Assembly (NCBI GenBank): GCA_937894355.1
Contig: CALCRD010000096.1
Location: 1-39,392 of the forward strand
DNA length: 39,392 bases
Direction of reading: 5' to 3'
Source: an uncultured Bacillus sp.
Lineage (GTDB): Bacteria > Bacillota > Bacilli > Bacillales > Cytobacillaceae
Positions 1 to 7,823 of this stretch are shown here, in pieces. Position 1 is the stretch's first letter. Each line of letters starts with the position of its first letter. Position numbers and translations under genes: made by a program. The notes under the pieces were generated by a model. It was not told the origin of the DNA, ran no database searches, and worked only from the letters and a program-made list of their open reading frames with translations.

Positions 1-1
1 A

Positions 2-901
2 TTTGCCGCCAACAAAGCAGTTCATCATGCCGACCTTTTGGTTTCTATTGGGGTGAGATTTAGTGACCGCGTTACCGGAAAAATAAGCGGATTTTCACCT
101 CGCTCGAAAAAAATTCATGTCGACATTGACCCCGCTGAATTAAATAAAATTATCTCGGTTGATTTACCAATTGTTAGCGATGCTAAACAGTTTCTAGAGT
201 TTCTAAAAGAAAGACTGAATTTCGATTTGGTACGAGAAAACATTAAAGATTGGGCTCATGAGGCCTGTGAATGGCAACGGACTGTGCCCCGTTTTGATAA
301 ATCTACAAGTATATTACGACCGCAAAATGTAATTAAAATGCTTGATGAGCTATCCGATGATGGAACAATTGTTGTTACTGATGTTGGCCAACATCAAATT
401 TGGACAGCACATAATTACCGTTTTACAAAACCACGGACGCTGCTTACTTCAGGTGGGTTGGGAACAATGGGTTATGGGCTTCCGGCAGCGATTGGCGCAA
501 GTGTATCGTGCCCTGGAACACCGGTGATTTGTGTAACTGGTGACGGAAGCTTCCAAATGAATCTTCAGGAAATAATGACCGCGGTAAGTTATCAATTGCC
601 GATTAAGATTGCAATTTTGAACAATGGCTATCTAGGAATGGTCCGGCAGTGGCAGGAAATGTTTTATGATCGTCGGTATTCATCGGTGAAAATGACCTCT
701 CCTGACTTTGTTAAGCTGGCCGCTGCTTATGGTGCCACTGGATTTCATGCCAATACCGAGGAAGAAGCTAGGAGTGTTATTATTCGGGCTTTCAAGGAAA
801 GTGGTCCTGTTGTGATGGAGTTTAACGTGGTCGAGGAGGAAAACGTATATCCAATTGTTCCACCTAATTCTAGTAATAACCAACTTATTATGTCTAGGTA
901 A
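2..901 (+). CDS. ilvB: Acetolactate synthase large subunit, 3' part (5' end outside window)
   Basis: The reading frame is open from base 2, so the N-terminal half lies outside the window. The first visible residues (AANKAVHHADLL, then IGVRFSDRVTG) match the end of the central domain of thiamine-diphosphate-dependent acetolactate synthases. The C-terminal ThDP-binding domain follows, with GDGSFQMN (start of the metal/ThDP motif) and NNGYLGMVRQWQ. The enzyme condenses pyruvate with pyruvate or 2-oxobutyrate in branched-chain amino acid synthesis. The C-terminus (ENVYPIVPPN) resembles biosynthetic IlvB rather than catabolic AlsS. No ilvN small-subunit gene follows; a terminator comes about 25 bases after the stop. 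This could therefore be a lone or second large-subunit gene, or the last gene of an operon whose start is not visible. Confidence 0.93.
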   Translation, partial: FAANKAVHHADLLVSIGVRFSDRVTGKISGFSPRSKKIHVDIDPAELNKIISVDLPIVSDAKQFLEFLKERLNFDLVRENIKDWAHEACEWQRTVPRFDKSTSILRPQNVIKMLDELSDDGTIVVTDVGQHQIWTAHNYRFTKPRTLLTSGGLGTMGYGLPAAIGASVSCPGTPVICVTGDGSFQMNLQEIMTAVSYQLPIKIAILNNGYLGMVRQWQEMFYDRRYSSVKMTSPDFVKLAAAYGATGFHANTEEEARSVIIRAFKESGPVVMEFNVVEEENVYPIVPPNSSNNQLIMSR

Positions 902-925
902 TTACTGTATTTGAGCTAAAGAGAA

Positions 926-967
926 GGAATCGTGTAATGGCTAAAACCATTTGACACGGTTCCTTTT
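926..967 (+). terminator. Rho-independent terminator of ilvB
   Basis: Stem GGAATCGTGT pairs with ACACGGTTCC with one G-U pair. An inner ATGG/CCAT stem lies within it. A short T4 tract follows. It sits 25 bases after the ilvB stop. Confidence 0.72.
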
Positions 968-1030
968 GAAGTTATATGAAGAAATACCGTTGCTACTCAC
1001 GGCAAACCAGGTTGGCCAGTTTAGCACCGC

Positions 1031-1081
1031 TTTAACACATCACCGCAACGGGGGACAGTCCCCCAGTGCTTTAGTGCGTTA
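1031..1081. repeat. REP-like GC palindrome, copy 1
   Basis: Core GGGGGACAGTCCCCC at 1050-1064 with imperfect outer arms (TTTAACACATCACCGC / GCTTTAGTGCGTTA). It lies between convergent ilvB and comM. The comM stop codon (1079-1081, complementary strand) falls on the TTA of the right border, 14 bases after the core. Confidence 0.9.
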
Positions 1082-2590
1082 GCTTGTTGGGGTGCCATTT
1101 AGTTTGATGGCGGCTTGGATGTTTAGGTCGCTAATTTTATTGTTTTGTTGGAGGTCTGATAGGGTTCTAGCGAGGCGAATGATTTTGATTTGAGTACGGT
1201 TGCTCCAGTTTTGTTTGGATGATATTGCTTGAAGGTTTTGGAGCTGATGTTGTGTTAAGGGATTGTCGTTTAGCAAAACCTCAAAGGGAACTTTGCTATT
1301 AGTTATTTCACTTCCATACCGATGGTATTGGCGGTCTCTCGCCTCGGTGACTCTTTTGCGTATCTCATTAGAGGATTCTTGACTTCTAGTCGATTGGATA
1401 CTTAGATTAACTGAGTCCAGCTTCAAATGGATATCAAAGCGGTCTTTTATTGGACCAGGAAGTTTGTTTTGGTAAGCGAGTATTTCCTTTTTTGTACAAA
1501 CACAGTAGTGGGCGGTTGGACCCTCACCTGCATAGCCACATGGACAATTGTTCATTGTTCCGATTAGAATGAATGCAGCAGGATATGAAACGGAAGTGCG
1601 AGTTCGACAGATGGTCACTACTCCTTTCTCTAATGGTTGCTGCAGCATTTCTTGCGTTTTTCTAGTGAATTCCGCCATCTCATCTAACAATAGGACACCT
1701 CTGTGAGCTAATGAAATTTCACCTGGTTTAGGATATTGGCCTCCGCCGATAATCGAAACTTCTGAAGCAGAATGATGTGGATTTCGAAATGGAGGCATTG
1801 TGTAATCCATTATGGTGGCGCCAGCTAGTTGATAGATACTGAGTATCTCAAGACTAGCTTCTTTACTTAGCGGCGGAAGAATGGAAGGAAAGCTTTCAGC
1901 GAGTAGGCTTTTCCCACTTCCAGGAGGACCGCTCATGAGGGTGTTGTGCTCTCCAGCTGCCGCTACTTCTAAGGCGTGTTTGGCAGATTGATGGCCTATT
2001 ATTGTTTGGAAGTCTATTTGAGGGGACTCATCTCGCGCTTTTTCTTTTGCTGCGCAGGGATAGCTAAATTGCAGTGGTCGTCCCGATAAGTGGTCAATAC
2101 AATCCTGTAATGAACGAACGTATACAATCTCTATTTTTTCAAAATGAAGGGGTGGAAGATTTTCATCGTAAGGAATATATAATTTTTTGATGTCTAATTT
2201 TTTGGCGGCTAAAATGGCAGCAAGCATTCCATTTGCTGGTTGGATGGTGCCGTCCAACGATAATACACCGAGGAAGGCAACGTGATTGGGTAGTGGGTCG
2301 GTGATGATTTTTTGGATTAATAGAATTCCGATTGCCATTGGTAAATCGTACAATGGACCGTTTTTCCTAAGTTCTGATGGTGAGAGGTTGATGGTGATTT
2401 TTTGGCCGGTGAGTGGGTATCCGGATGAATATAGGGCGGAGGCGACGCGTTGCTTAGATTCACGTACAGAAGCATCGGGTAAGCCGACGATTTTGATTGA
2501 TTCACGGCGGCTAAATTTTGTTTGAACTTCTACCTGGATTCGGTAGCCCTCTAATCCTTTGAGGCCAATACTTGTCACGACAGCTTTCAT
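1079..2590 (-). CDS. comM: ComM/YifB-family Mg-chelatase-like AAA+ ATPase
   Basis: A 503-residue protein, the usual length for the family. An N-terminal Lon-protease-like/ChlI domain (about 1-170) precedes an AAA+ module with Walker A GPPGSGKS (221-228) and Walker B GVLLLDEM (about 298-305). A cysteine cluster (NCPCG, then HYCVC; about 349-365) and the C-terminal Mg-chelatase helical domain follow. Characterised ComM is a hexameric helicase that promotes branch migration during natural transformation. The ATG is preceded by AGGAGG located inside the end of the upstream transposase gene, and the two genes overlap as TAATG, so translation is probably coupled. The stop codon lies on the border of a GC palindrome. 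Family assignment is firm; a role in this organism is inferred. Confidence 0.93.
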   Translation of the reverse strand: MKAVVTSIGLKGLEGYRIQVEVQTKFSRRESIKIVGLPDASVRESKQRVASALYSSGYPLTGQKITINLSPSELRKNGPLYDLPMAIGILLIQKIITDPLPNHVAFLGVLSLDGTIQPANGMLAAILAAKKLDIKKLYIPYDENLPPLHFEKIEIVYVRSLQDCIDHLSGRPLQFSYPCAAKEKARDESPQIDFQTIIGHQSAKHALEVAAAGEHNTLMSGPPGSGKSLLAESFPSILPPLSKEASLEILSIYQLAGATIMDYTMPPFRNPHHSASEVSIIGGGQYPKPGEISLAHRGVLLLDEMAEFTRKTQEMLQQPLEKGVVTICRTRTSVSYPAAFILIGTMNNCPCGYAGEGPTAHYCVCTKKEILAYQNKLPGPIKDRFDIHLKLDSVNLSIQSTRSQESSNEIRKRVTEARDRQYHRYGSEITNSKVPFEVLLNDNPLTQHQLQNLQAISSKQNWSNRTQIKIIRLARTLSDLQQNNKISDLNIQAAIKLNGTPTS

Positions 2591-3144
2591 TAAAATTCCT
2601 CCTCTTCCGCTTCCTCTTTCTCAACAAATTCACGGTAGGTTAGGTTTGCTGGTTCGGGGAAATACGAGAATGTTTTGGTGGTGTCGATGTGGGGATCTTT
2701 TGAGAGATTAATGTATGAGGCGTAGCTGCTCCAGGGATAATCCTCTGGTTTTGCGACCATATTTGCTTCTAGTGGATTGCGATGGATATAGCGGCTGACG
2801 GTTAGAAAATACTTTTCAGACAGAATGATTTTGGAACCGTAGCGACCTTGGAAGACATGGCCATCAGTGTCTAGCTTGTTGTTAAGGTAAATAGCATACC
2901 GGGTATGGATTGCTTTGATCACATCTGGGATGTAGTTTTCGGGAGTTTCCATTTGTAGGTGGAGATGATTGCTCATTAGGCAGTAGGCGTGTAATGTGAA
3001 GGGGTACTTTTCGCGGACATCTTCGAGGATGTAAAAATATTTTTTGTAGTCAGCGGGATCCAGGAAAATTGGGGCATGTTTATTTCCGCGGGCGGTAATG
3101 TGCAACGAGGTGTCCGGGTACCATGGACGGGGCTTTCTGGACAT
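2590..3144 (-). CDS. REP-associated tyrosine transposase (Y1_Tnp/HUH family)
   Basis: A 184-residue single-domain HUH nuclease-type transposase. The N-terminal part has ITARGNKHAPIF. The metal-binding HxH is in MSNHLHLQ (about 102-109) and the catalytic tyrosine is most likely in FLTVSRYIHRNPLEANMV, followed by YPWSSYASYI; this layout is typical of RAYT (TnpA-REP) proteins, as opposed to IS200/IS605 TnpA. It ends in an acidic tail (EKEEAEEEEF). I chose the ATG at 3144 because AAAGGAGG lies 7 bases upstream; a TTG three bases earlier is also possible. It overlaps comM by one base and supplies comM's ribosome binding site. No terminal inverted repeats or TnpB are seen, but GC palindromes flank the two-gene operon on both sides (1050 and 3444). 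Confidence 0.9.
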   Translation of the reverse strand: MSRKPRPWYPDTSLHITARGNKHAPIFLDPADYKKYFYILEDVREKYPFTLHAYCLMSNHLHLQMETPENYIPDVIKAIHTRYAIYLNNKLDTDGHVFQGRYGSKIILSEKYFLTVSRYIHRNPLEANMVAKPEDYPWSSYASYINLSKDPHIDTTKTFSYFPEPANLTYREFVEKEEAEEEEF

Positions 3145-3244
3145 CAAATTTCCTCCTTTAATATTATATCGTTATCATAATTCATCAATATGACGTCGTC
3201 AATTTTAAACTAAATAGAGGGTTGTTCCGTGCTTTTTGCTTTAG

Positions 3245-3332
3245 GCTCTTTTCTCAAACATTGTTGCTTTTTAAGATGAGAATGAATGAGGTGATTAGAC
3301 AGTAAAACAGCAAACATTTATGAGAAAAGAGC
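3245..3332. repeat. Short inverted-repeat element upstream of the transposase gene
   Basis: GCTCTTTTCTCA (3245-3256) is repeated inverted as TGAGAAAAGAGC (3321-3332). Similarity continues inward (AACATTGTTGC against GCAAACATT). The unit of about 88 bp has no coding capacity. It lies in the 325-bp gap between the HAD gene and the transposase gene and looks like a small MITE-like element or a transcribed hairpin. Confidence 0.6.
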
Positions 3333-3432
3333 TTGCAAATTTACTTTCAAGCAACAAATTGGCTGATATCGAGTTAAAATCGGGTTTAGGATTTTAACAA
3401 CAAACTTTACAAAAACTGCCTTGCTTTAACAC

Positions 3433-3469
3433 ATAAAAGCGCTGGGGGACTGTCCCCCAGCGCTTTTAT
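3433..3469. repeat. REP-like GC palindrome, copy 2
   Basis: Perfect palindrome arms ATAAAAGCGCTGGGGG / CCCCCAGCGCTTTTAT around ACTGT, core 3444-3458. The downstream border GCGTTAAC supplies the TAA stop of the HAD gene (3473-3475), again 14 bases after the core. Confidence 0.92.
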
Positions 3470-3472
3470 GCG

Positions 3473-4297
3473 TTAACGTGTTTTGCTGGTGTTTTGTTTT
3501 TTTAGGATGTTTGTTAGTAGTTCTTCTGTTGAGGCTGCTCCGTTTTGGGTGAGCCAGGTTACTTTGGCACTGGCGTCATTGCCTTTGAATTCAAATAGTT
3601 CACCGTGGAGCGGACTGTAGCCGATGTCTGCTTCGGCGATCATTTTGTAATCCATTAATGAATCTCCGGCCGCGATATGCAAATCGTAATCTAAGTAAGT
3701 TTTTAACTGCCTGACAGCAAAGGCTTTTTCCAAACTGATTGGTAGAATATATAGTTTTCTGCCGTGCAAGAAGGTTTTCCAGCCTAGCTTTTGCAGCTCT
3801 GTTTCGAACCCAGCCAGCTCAGCATGTGGAACGCGGTCCTTGTTTACATGGAACACATAGAAAAAGTCATCGACCAAAAACTCCTTTTCGACCCAATCCT
3901 GATGGCGAATTTTGGCAAATTCCTTGAGGATATCCTGTTTCGGCAGAGCAGTCGTCGCCAATCTCCCGAGAATGATTTTCTCCCATTCGCTGTCCACTTT
4001 TCCATCAATTAAAATCGTTCCCCCATTGTTGCAAATGGCAAACTTCGGCTTAATTTCATCTTGAAAAATCCGAATTCTTTCATATTGATAAAATGCTCGA
4101 GTTGTCACCGGCACAAATAGATGTTTTTCGTGAAACTCTTTTAATAGATTTATCGATTTATCAGACATAAAAGTGATAATCTCACCGCGATTATGCTCGA
4201 CTGGAACAGCTGGCAACGCTTCCTGACCTGGGTATGTTTCCATCATTTTTTTTGAATAAATTAACGTTCTATCTAAATCTGAAGTAAAAAGAATCAT
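3473..4297 (-). CDS. HAD-superfamily phosphatase of the Ter cluster
   Basis: A 274-residue protein starting MILFTSDLDRTLIYSKK, which carries the HAD motif I nucleophile signature DxDxT. Later TTRAFYQYERI (motif II) and AAGDSLMDYKMIAEAD (motif III/IV, GDSxxD) complete the fold, with a Cof-like cap between. The ATG at 4297 follows GAGGAG by about 7 bases; longer in-frame starts lack a site. It lies 57 bases downstream of the StiP/PRTase gene, so the two are probably cotranscribed. HAD phosphatases of this kind occur in the predicted biosynthetic module of tellurite-resistance-linked (Ter) stress systems, where they are thought to dephosphorylate a nucleotide-like product; the substrate is unknown. 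Confidence 0.85.
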   Translation of the reverse strand: MILFTSDLDRTLIYSKKMMETYPGQEALPAVPVEHNRGEIITFMSDKSINLLKEFHEKHLFVPVTTRAFYQYERIRIFQDEIKPKFAICNNGGTILIDGKVDSEWEKIILGRLATTALPKQDILKEFAKIRHQDWVEKEFLVDDFFYVFHVNKDRVPHAELAGFETELQKLGWKTFLHGRKLYILPISLEKAFAVRQLKTYLDYDLHIAAGDSLMDYKMIAEADIGYSPLHGELFEFKGNDASAKVTWLTQNGAASTEELLTNILKKQNTSKTR

Positions 4298-4354
4298 GCT
4301 ATCTCTCCTCATGGTTACCACAGAGAATGCTCATGTGGTTTTGCGGGCTATTTT

Positions 4355-5620
4355 TTATAATTCCTTGATAATGCCACAGCAGGAGTATGACATCTCTGTA
4401 AACTCTTCAACAGGGACATTCCGTTCTTCAGCCAACATAAGGATGTGCGTTAAGTCATTGGAAAATTGCGGATTAACCAAGATCTTCCATGGTATACGTC
4501 GAAGTAATACCCGGGTTGTTTCCCCTACTCCCGGTTTAATAAAGTGCTGGTTTGTGATATTAAAAGCAGTCGAAATCGCCTCGACAGATTTCAACCCTTT
4601 CCAGGTCGGAGTCGTATTCTCTTTTTTAAGCTTAGCTAGCTCTTGGGCCACTTCAGCTTGAGTATGGCCGAACTCGTTAACCACGGTGTCGATATACAAG
4701 TTTGAAACATCTCCGTCAGCCAATTCTTGATAAAACTTGGCCCCATGAAAATCGCCTTTTTCCATAAACTTATAGTTTAGGACAGTGCGGCTAACTAATC
4801 CGGAGACAGTCGAATTAAGACAGGCAGACGGAATCAAAAAGTCGTCTCGCGTTCCATAGATACTAACGCAATGCCCCGGGTCCGCTAAAACAGCTAAAGT
4901 TGAATCCAACCACGGAACCGCTGGATTATGCGTTTGCGATGAATTGTTTTGCTTTCTGGATGTGGAGTCTGAACCTTTTGATAAAAATTCGGAATCTCGT
5001 CTTTCAAATGAAGATTCCAACTTATCCGTTAATGGGTCCTGCCCCTCAAGTGAATCACCTTCGAGGTAGCCGCGGGTTTCATTGTATTTTTTGCAGGCCT
5101 CATCCAGCTCGGATGTGATGGCACCCTTGCCCGTCCAGCCATCGACAAATTGGATGCTGGCCTGGTTGTGCGATGCAAAAATATAATCGATTGCCGTTTC
5201 GTCAATCCCTCGGCCCCGAATAATCGAAATCGAATAATGTGGCACGTTCACCTTATATTTGAAAGATAAATATCTTTTTATTAAAACTCCAATTGGTGTT
5301 CCTGCCCGCGCCAAGCTGACGAGGACGAGGTTGTCTAGGCCGTTTTTGGCTTTGATTTGTTCAGCAACCACTCCAACGGCAATCGCTATCCGCTCGGAAT
5401 ACATTTGGAGCGTATCGTGGAATAATGAGATATAGTCTTCGTTTGGTTGGAACTCCACTGGGAGCATCTCTGAATAGTGAGTTCCCGATTGAATCAGGCT
5501 TTCTCGTTCTTCTGTGCTTTTCTCTAATACTAGATTGCTAATATCGCGTAATAAAAAGATGACGTCGTCCTCTTTATAGCTACCCATTTTATCGGGTTTT
5601 AATTGTGTTTTATTGATCAT
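4355..5620 (-). CDS. StiP-family/TRSP phosphoribosyltransferase-like protein of the Ter system
   Basis: A 421-residue protein. Residues 95-175 look like a phosphoribosyltransferase fold: VLVSLARAGTPIGVLIKRY, then FVDGWTGKGAIT, which resembles the PRPP loop. The second half contains LAVLADPGH, IPSACLNSTVSGLVSRTV and a C-terminal domain of the TRSP/StiP type (databases often label the family 'cysteine protease StiP'). Such proteins belong to the biosynthetic module of Ter operons. A hydrophilic Ser/Asp/Gln-rich stretch of about 50 residues (about 183-236) separates the halves and looks like an insertion. The ATG follows AGGAGG by 6 bases. It lies downstream of terC, beyond a strong terminator, so it probably has its own promoter. 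The family is confident; the reaction is not known. Confidence 0.85.
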   Translation of the reverse strand: MINKTQLKPDKMGSYKEDDVIFLLRDISNLVLEKSTEERESLIQSGTHYSEMLPVEFQPNEDYISLFHDTLQMYSERIAIAVGVVAEQIKAKNGLDNLVLVSLARAGTPIGVLIKRYLSFKYKVNVPHYSISIIRGRGIDETAIDYIFASHNQASIQFVDGWTGKGAITSELDEACKKYNETRGYLEGDSLEGQDPLTDKLESSFERRDSEFLSKGSDSTSRKQNNSSQTHNPAVPWLDSTLAVLADPGHCVSIYGTRDDFLIPSACLNSTVSGLVSRTVLNYKFMEKGDFHGAKFYQELADGDVSNLYIDTVVNEFGHTQAEVAQELAKLKKENTTPTWKGLKSVEAISTAFNITNQHFIKPGVGETTRVLLRRIPWKILVNPQFSNDLTHILMLAEERNVPVEEFTEMSYSCCGIIKEL

Positions 5621-5741
5621 GTGGGTCCTCCTGTAGATTTTTACGGGCTGGTAAAAGTTTGGTGCGCTTTTTGTGTGGTATGCTTTGGGCGTAGTGATTT
5701 GTACGCTGGCAATGGTTGTGTTTGCTAGGGCTTTTTTTTCA

Positions 5742-5774
5742 AAAAAAAAGAAAGGCTACTGCTAGTGAGTAGCC
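5742..5774 (-). terminator. Rho-independent terminator of terC
   Basis: On the minus strand GGCTACT, a 7-base loop, then AGTAGCC (5754-5774), followed by TTTC and a run of nine T. It lies about 220 bases beyond the terC stop, on the far side of the 42-bp tandem repeat. Confidence 0.87.
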
Positions 5775-5782
5775 ACTTTTGC

Positions 5783-6020
5783 TTATTTTTCGGATTGCTA
5801 CGGTGTCGCCGTTAATATCTTTTTATTTTTCGGTTATGGCGGTGGTGCTGCCGTTAATATCTTTTTATTTTTCGGTTGTGGCTATGGTGCTGCCTTTAAT
5901 ACTTTTTTATTTTTCGGTTGTGGCTATGGTGCTGCCTTTAATGCCTTTTTATTTTTCGGTTGTGGCGATGGTGTCGCTGTTAATGCCTTTTTATTTTTCG
6001 GTTGTGGCGATGGTGTCGCC
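5783..6020 (-). repeat. 42-bp tandem repeat derived from the 3' end of terC
   Basis: CGGTTGTGGC-type units start at 5831, 5873, 5915, 5957 and 5999 (period 42), with a 40-bp outermost unit at 5791. The unit nearest the gene is the end of terC itself, encoding GDTIATTEK and the stop. Read in the terC frame, successive units give KGINSDTIATTEK-stop, KGIKGSTIATTEK-stop, KSIKGSTIATTEK-stop and KDINGSTTAITEK-stop. The outermost unit has lost two bases and is out of frame. It therefore looks like serial duplication of a C-terminal tail with its stop codon, placed in the 3' untranslated region before the terminator. Confidence 0.92.
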
Positions 6021-6782
6021 TTTTCGAGCTTTGTTTACTTTCACGTAATGGATGACGAATGTTGCTAGGAAAGCAGCTATTAAGATGATGAAGAAGGCAA
6101 TGTGTGATAGTTCGTATCCAAATACACCGGCAAACATTTTGGCAGAGATGATGGCGATTAGGATGAATGCTGTGTTTTCTAGCTCCGGTATTTTTTCAAT
6201 TAGGGTTAGGAATACGCCAGCGACTGTCCGCATCATCAGGATTCCCAGCATACCACCAATTAGCAAGACCCAAACCTGATCAGAAATAGCAAATGCTGCC
6301 AAGATTGAGTCGACACTGAAGGCGATGTCCATCATTTCAACGGAGACTACTGTTGCCCAAAAAGTACCAAATACTTTGACCAGAAAGCCTTCTTGTTTGA
6401 ATTCTTTTCCTTCGTCTTCCTCTTCCTCTTGGCTATTGCCGGCCTTGCTGCGGAAGTGTTGGATTACAATCCAGGCTAGGTAGGTTGCGCCAATGACTTT
6501 GACGAACCAAAATTTGACTAGGTAAACACCGATTCCGATGAAGATAAACCGGAAGATGTAGGCTCCGAGCATCCCGTATAATAGGGCTTTCTTTCTTTGC
6601 TTTTGTGGTAGATGTTTTACGAGCACGGCCAGAACTAGGGCGTTGTCGGCTGATAATAGTCCTTCAATTAGAATCAAGGAGCCGATTAGTCCCCAGGCAA
6701 CAGGGTCTGTTAAGACTTCTTTCCACATGTCTAGGTCAAAGAACAGTGCGTACGTGCTTAAAATTTGATCAATTACGTCCAA
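5991..6782 (-). CDS. terC: TerC-family integral membrane protein (metal/tellurite stress)
   Basis: A 263-residue polytopic membrane protein. Both family signatures are present: LIEGLLSADNALVLA (residues 38-52, acidic E40 and D46) and VEMMDIAFSVDSI (148-160), the predicted metal-binding motifs within membrane helices. A cytoplasmic acidic loop (EEEEDEGKE) lies near 119-127. Bacillus TerC relatives YceF and YkoY export manganese for exoenzyme metallation, so Mn export is the best guess. The start is TTG at 6782 with GGAGGG 8 bases upstream. The tail GDTIATTEK is repeated downstream in the untranslated region. I see no yybP-ykoY-type Mn riboswitch in the leader. Confidence 0.92.
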   Translation of the reverse strand: MDVIDQILSTYALFFDLDMWKEVLTDPVAWGLIGSLILIEGLLSADNALVLAVLVKHLPQKQRKKALLYGMLGAYIFRFIFIGIGVYLVKFWFVKVIGATYLAWIVIQHFRSKAGNSQEEEEDEGKEFKQEGFLVKVFGTFWATVVSVEMMDIAFSVDSILAAFAISDQVWVLLIGGMLGILMMRTVAGVFLTLIEKIPELENTAFILIAIISAKMFAGVFGYELSHIAFFIILIAAFLATFVIHYVKVNKARKGDTIATTEK

Positions 6783-6856
6783 AATGGTATCCCTCCGAGT
6801 TTTTCATAAGAGCAAGGTTGGTGTTGTGTGAAAAGAGGCCTTGCAATATGTTTGAC

Positions 6857-6905
6857 TAATATTTATCCCGCAGTAGCGGGCAGTATGACTTCCAGTCTTG
6901 TAAAT
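6857..6905. repeat. Dispersed repeat (CCCGCAGTAGCGGG type), copy 1
   Basis: Contains TTATCCCGCAGTAGCGGGCA followed by a GTATGACTTCCAGTC segment. It is similar, in opposite orientation, to the elements near 17606 and 37059. It holds a short hairpin (CCCGC/GCGGG) and lies in the leader between terD and terC. Confidence 0.5.
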
Positions 6906-7016
6906 CGTGAATCGTGGATGTGGATGCAAAGATGTATACGTAGGAATTTATCTGACCATTGGTATAAAATGGAGAAAAACTCCTGCTGCTGGAAGTTTGA
7001 ATTATTGTAGATTAGT

Positions 7017-7043
7017 TGGCGGCTGGGTGGCACCCACACGCCA
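7017..7043 (-). other. GC-rich hairpin downstream of terD
   Basis: Nested stem TGGCG / CGCCA with inner TGGGT / ACCCA on either strand. No T-tract follows, so it is not a standard terminator. It sits 22 bases after the terD stop and upstream of terC, where it could end, stabilise or attenuate the terD transcript. Confidence 0.5.
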
Positions 7044-7065
7044 GCTACCTATATAGATGGTTCAT

Positions 7066-7644
7066 TTATGCATCTAATCCATAGGCATGAACCAATGCTT
7101 GTAAACCGCCTTGGTAGCCTGAGCCAACTGCATTGAATTTCCAGTCGTTGCCGTGTTTGTATACTTCACAGAAAACGACGGCTGTCTCGATGCTGAAGTC
7201 TTCACCGAGGTCATAACGCAACACTTCGACATTGGTGTCTTCATTAACTAATCTAACAAATGCGTTGGATACTTGTCCAAAATTTTGCCGGCGTGTTTCG
7301 GCATCGTGAATCGTAACGGTGATGGCGACTTTTTTTACAGCTTGGGGAACTTTGGCCAGATGGATTTGAATTTGTTCGTCATCTCCATCACCTGCACCGG
7401 TGCGATTATCACCTGTATGAACGACTGAGCCTTCAACAGAGCTAAGATTATTGTAAAAAATGAAATCTTGGTCTTTTGCACACTTGTTATTTTCATTAAG
7501 CAGGAATGCTGAGGCGTCAAGGTCGAAGTCTTGTCCACCATCAAATTGCTTCACATCCCAGCCTAATCCGATTACGATGTTTTGTAAAGTTGGATCCGTT
7601 TTTGTTAAGTCGATGCGTTGTCCTTTGCTTAATTGAATTGCCAC
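7066..7644 (-). CDS. terD: TerD-family calcium-binding stress protein
   Basis: A 192-residue TerD domain protein starting VAIQLSKGQRIDLTK with a GTG start. Diagnostic features are GLGWDV (about 26-31), the calcium-site segment DFDLDASAFLL and the second GDGDDEQI segment, then VRLVNEDTN and DLGEDFSIETAVVFCEVYKHGNDWKF near the end. TerD proteins are cytosolic Ca-binding proteins of Ter stress operons (YceCDE in Bacillus subtilis). The frame is open a further 38 codons upstream, but that extension is unlike the family and contains the likely promoter, so I chose the GTG at 7644; AGAAGGGAAG lies upstream at a long spacing. It lies in the same direction as terC, the PRTase and the HAD gene. Confidence 0.9.
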   Translation of the reverse strand: MAIQLSKGQRIDLTKTDPTLQNIVIGLGWDVKQFDGGQDFDLDASAFLLNENNKCAKDQDFIFYNNLSSVEGSVVHTGDNRTGAGDGDDEQIQIHLAKVPQAVKKVAITVTIHDAETRRQNFGQVSNAFVRLVNEDTNVEVLRYDLGEDFSIETAVVFCEVYKHGNDWKFNAVGSGYQGGLQALVHAYGLDA

Positions 7645-7697
7645 AGTTGAAATCTTCCCTTCTTTTTTAAATTGTATCGAGGCTAGAAAATTAGATT

Positions 7698-7727
7698 TAT
7701 ATGGTGTAATGCCATTCTTTATGTAAA
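7698..7727 (-). promoter_or_regulatory. Candidate sigma-A promoter of terD
   Basis: TTTACA (7722-7727) and CATATA (7698-7703) on the minus strand, 18 bases apart. They lie inside the open extension of the reading frame, which supports the downstream GTG start. Confidence 0.45.
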
Positions 7728-7823
7728 CTTTTCTGTTGTTGATATAATTGGCGCGCAATGTTGCTATTCTAATTGTACACTTTTTTAGGGAAATTTGCTT
7801 GTGGTTGCTCCAACTTTTAACGC

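Noticed and set aside
3433..3469. Palindromes as ordinary rho-independent terminators
   Set aside because: No T-tract follows the stems, and several genes have separate classic terminators in addition.
5779..6048. Plus-strand open frame of hydrophobic 14-residue repeats across the terC tandem repeat
   Set aside because: TTG start without a ribosome binding site; the frame is simply the complement of repeated terC tail units.
6783..7010. yybP-ykoY manganese riboswitch before terC
   Set aside because: I searched for the conserved GGGGAGTA-type core and paired elements and saw none; the leader instead contains a dispersed repeat.
6828..7010. 60-codon plus-strand frame upstream of terC
   Set aside because: Overlaps a repeat element, lacks a ribosome binding site and has unlikely composition.
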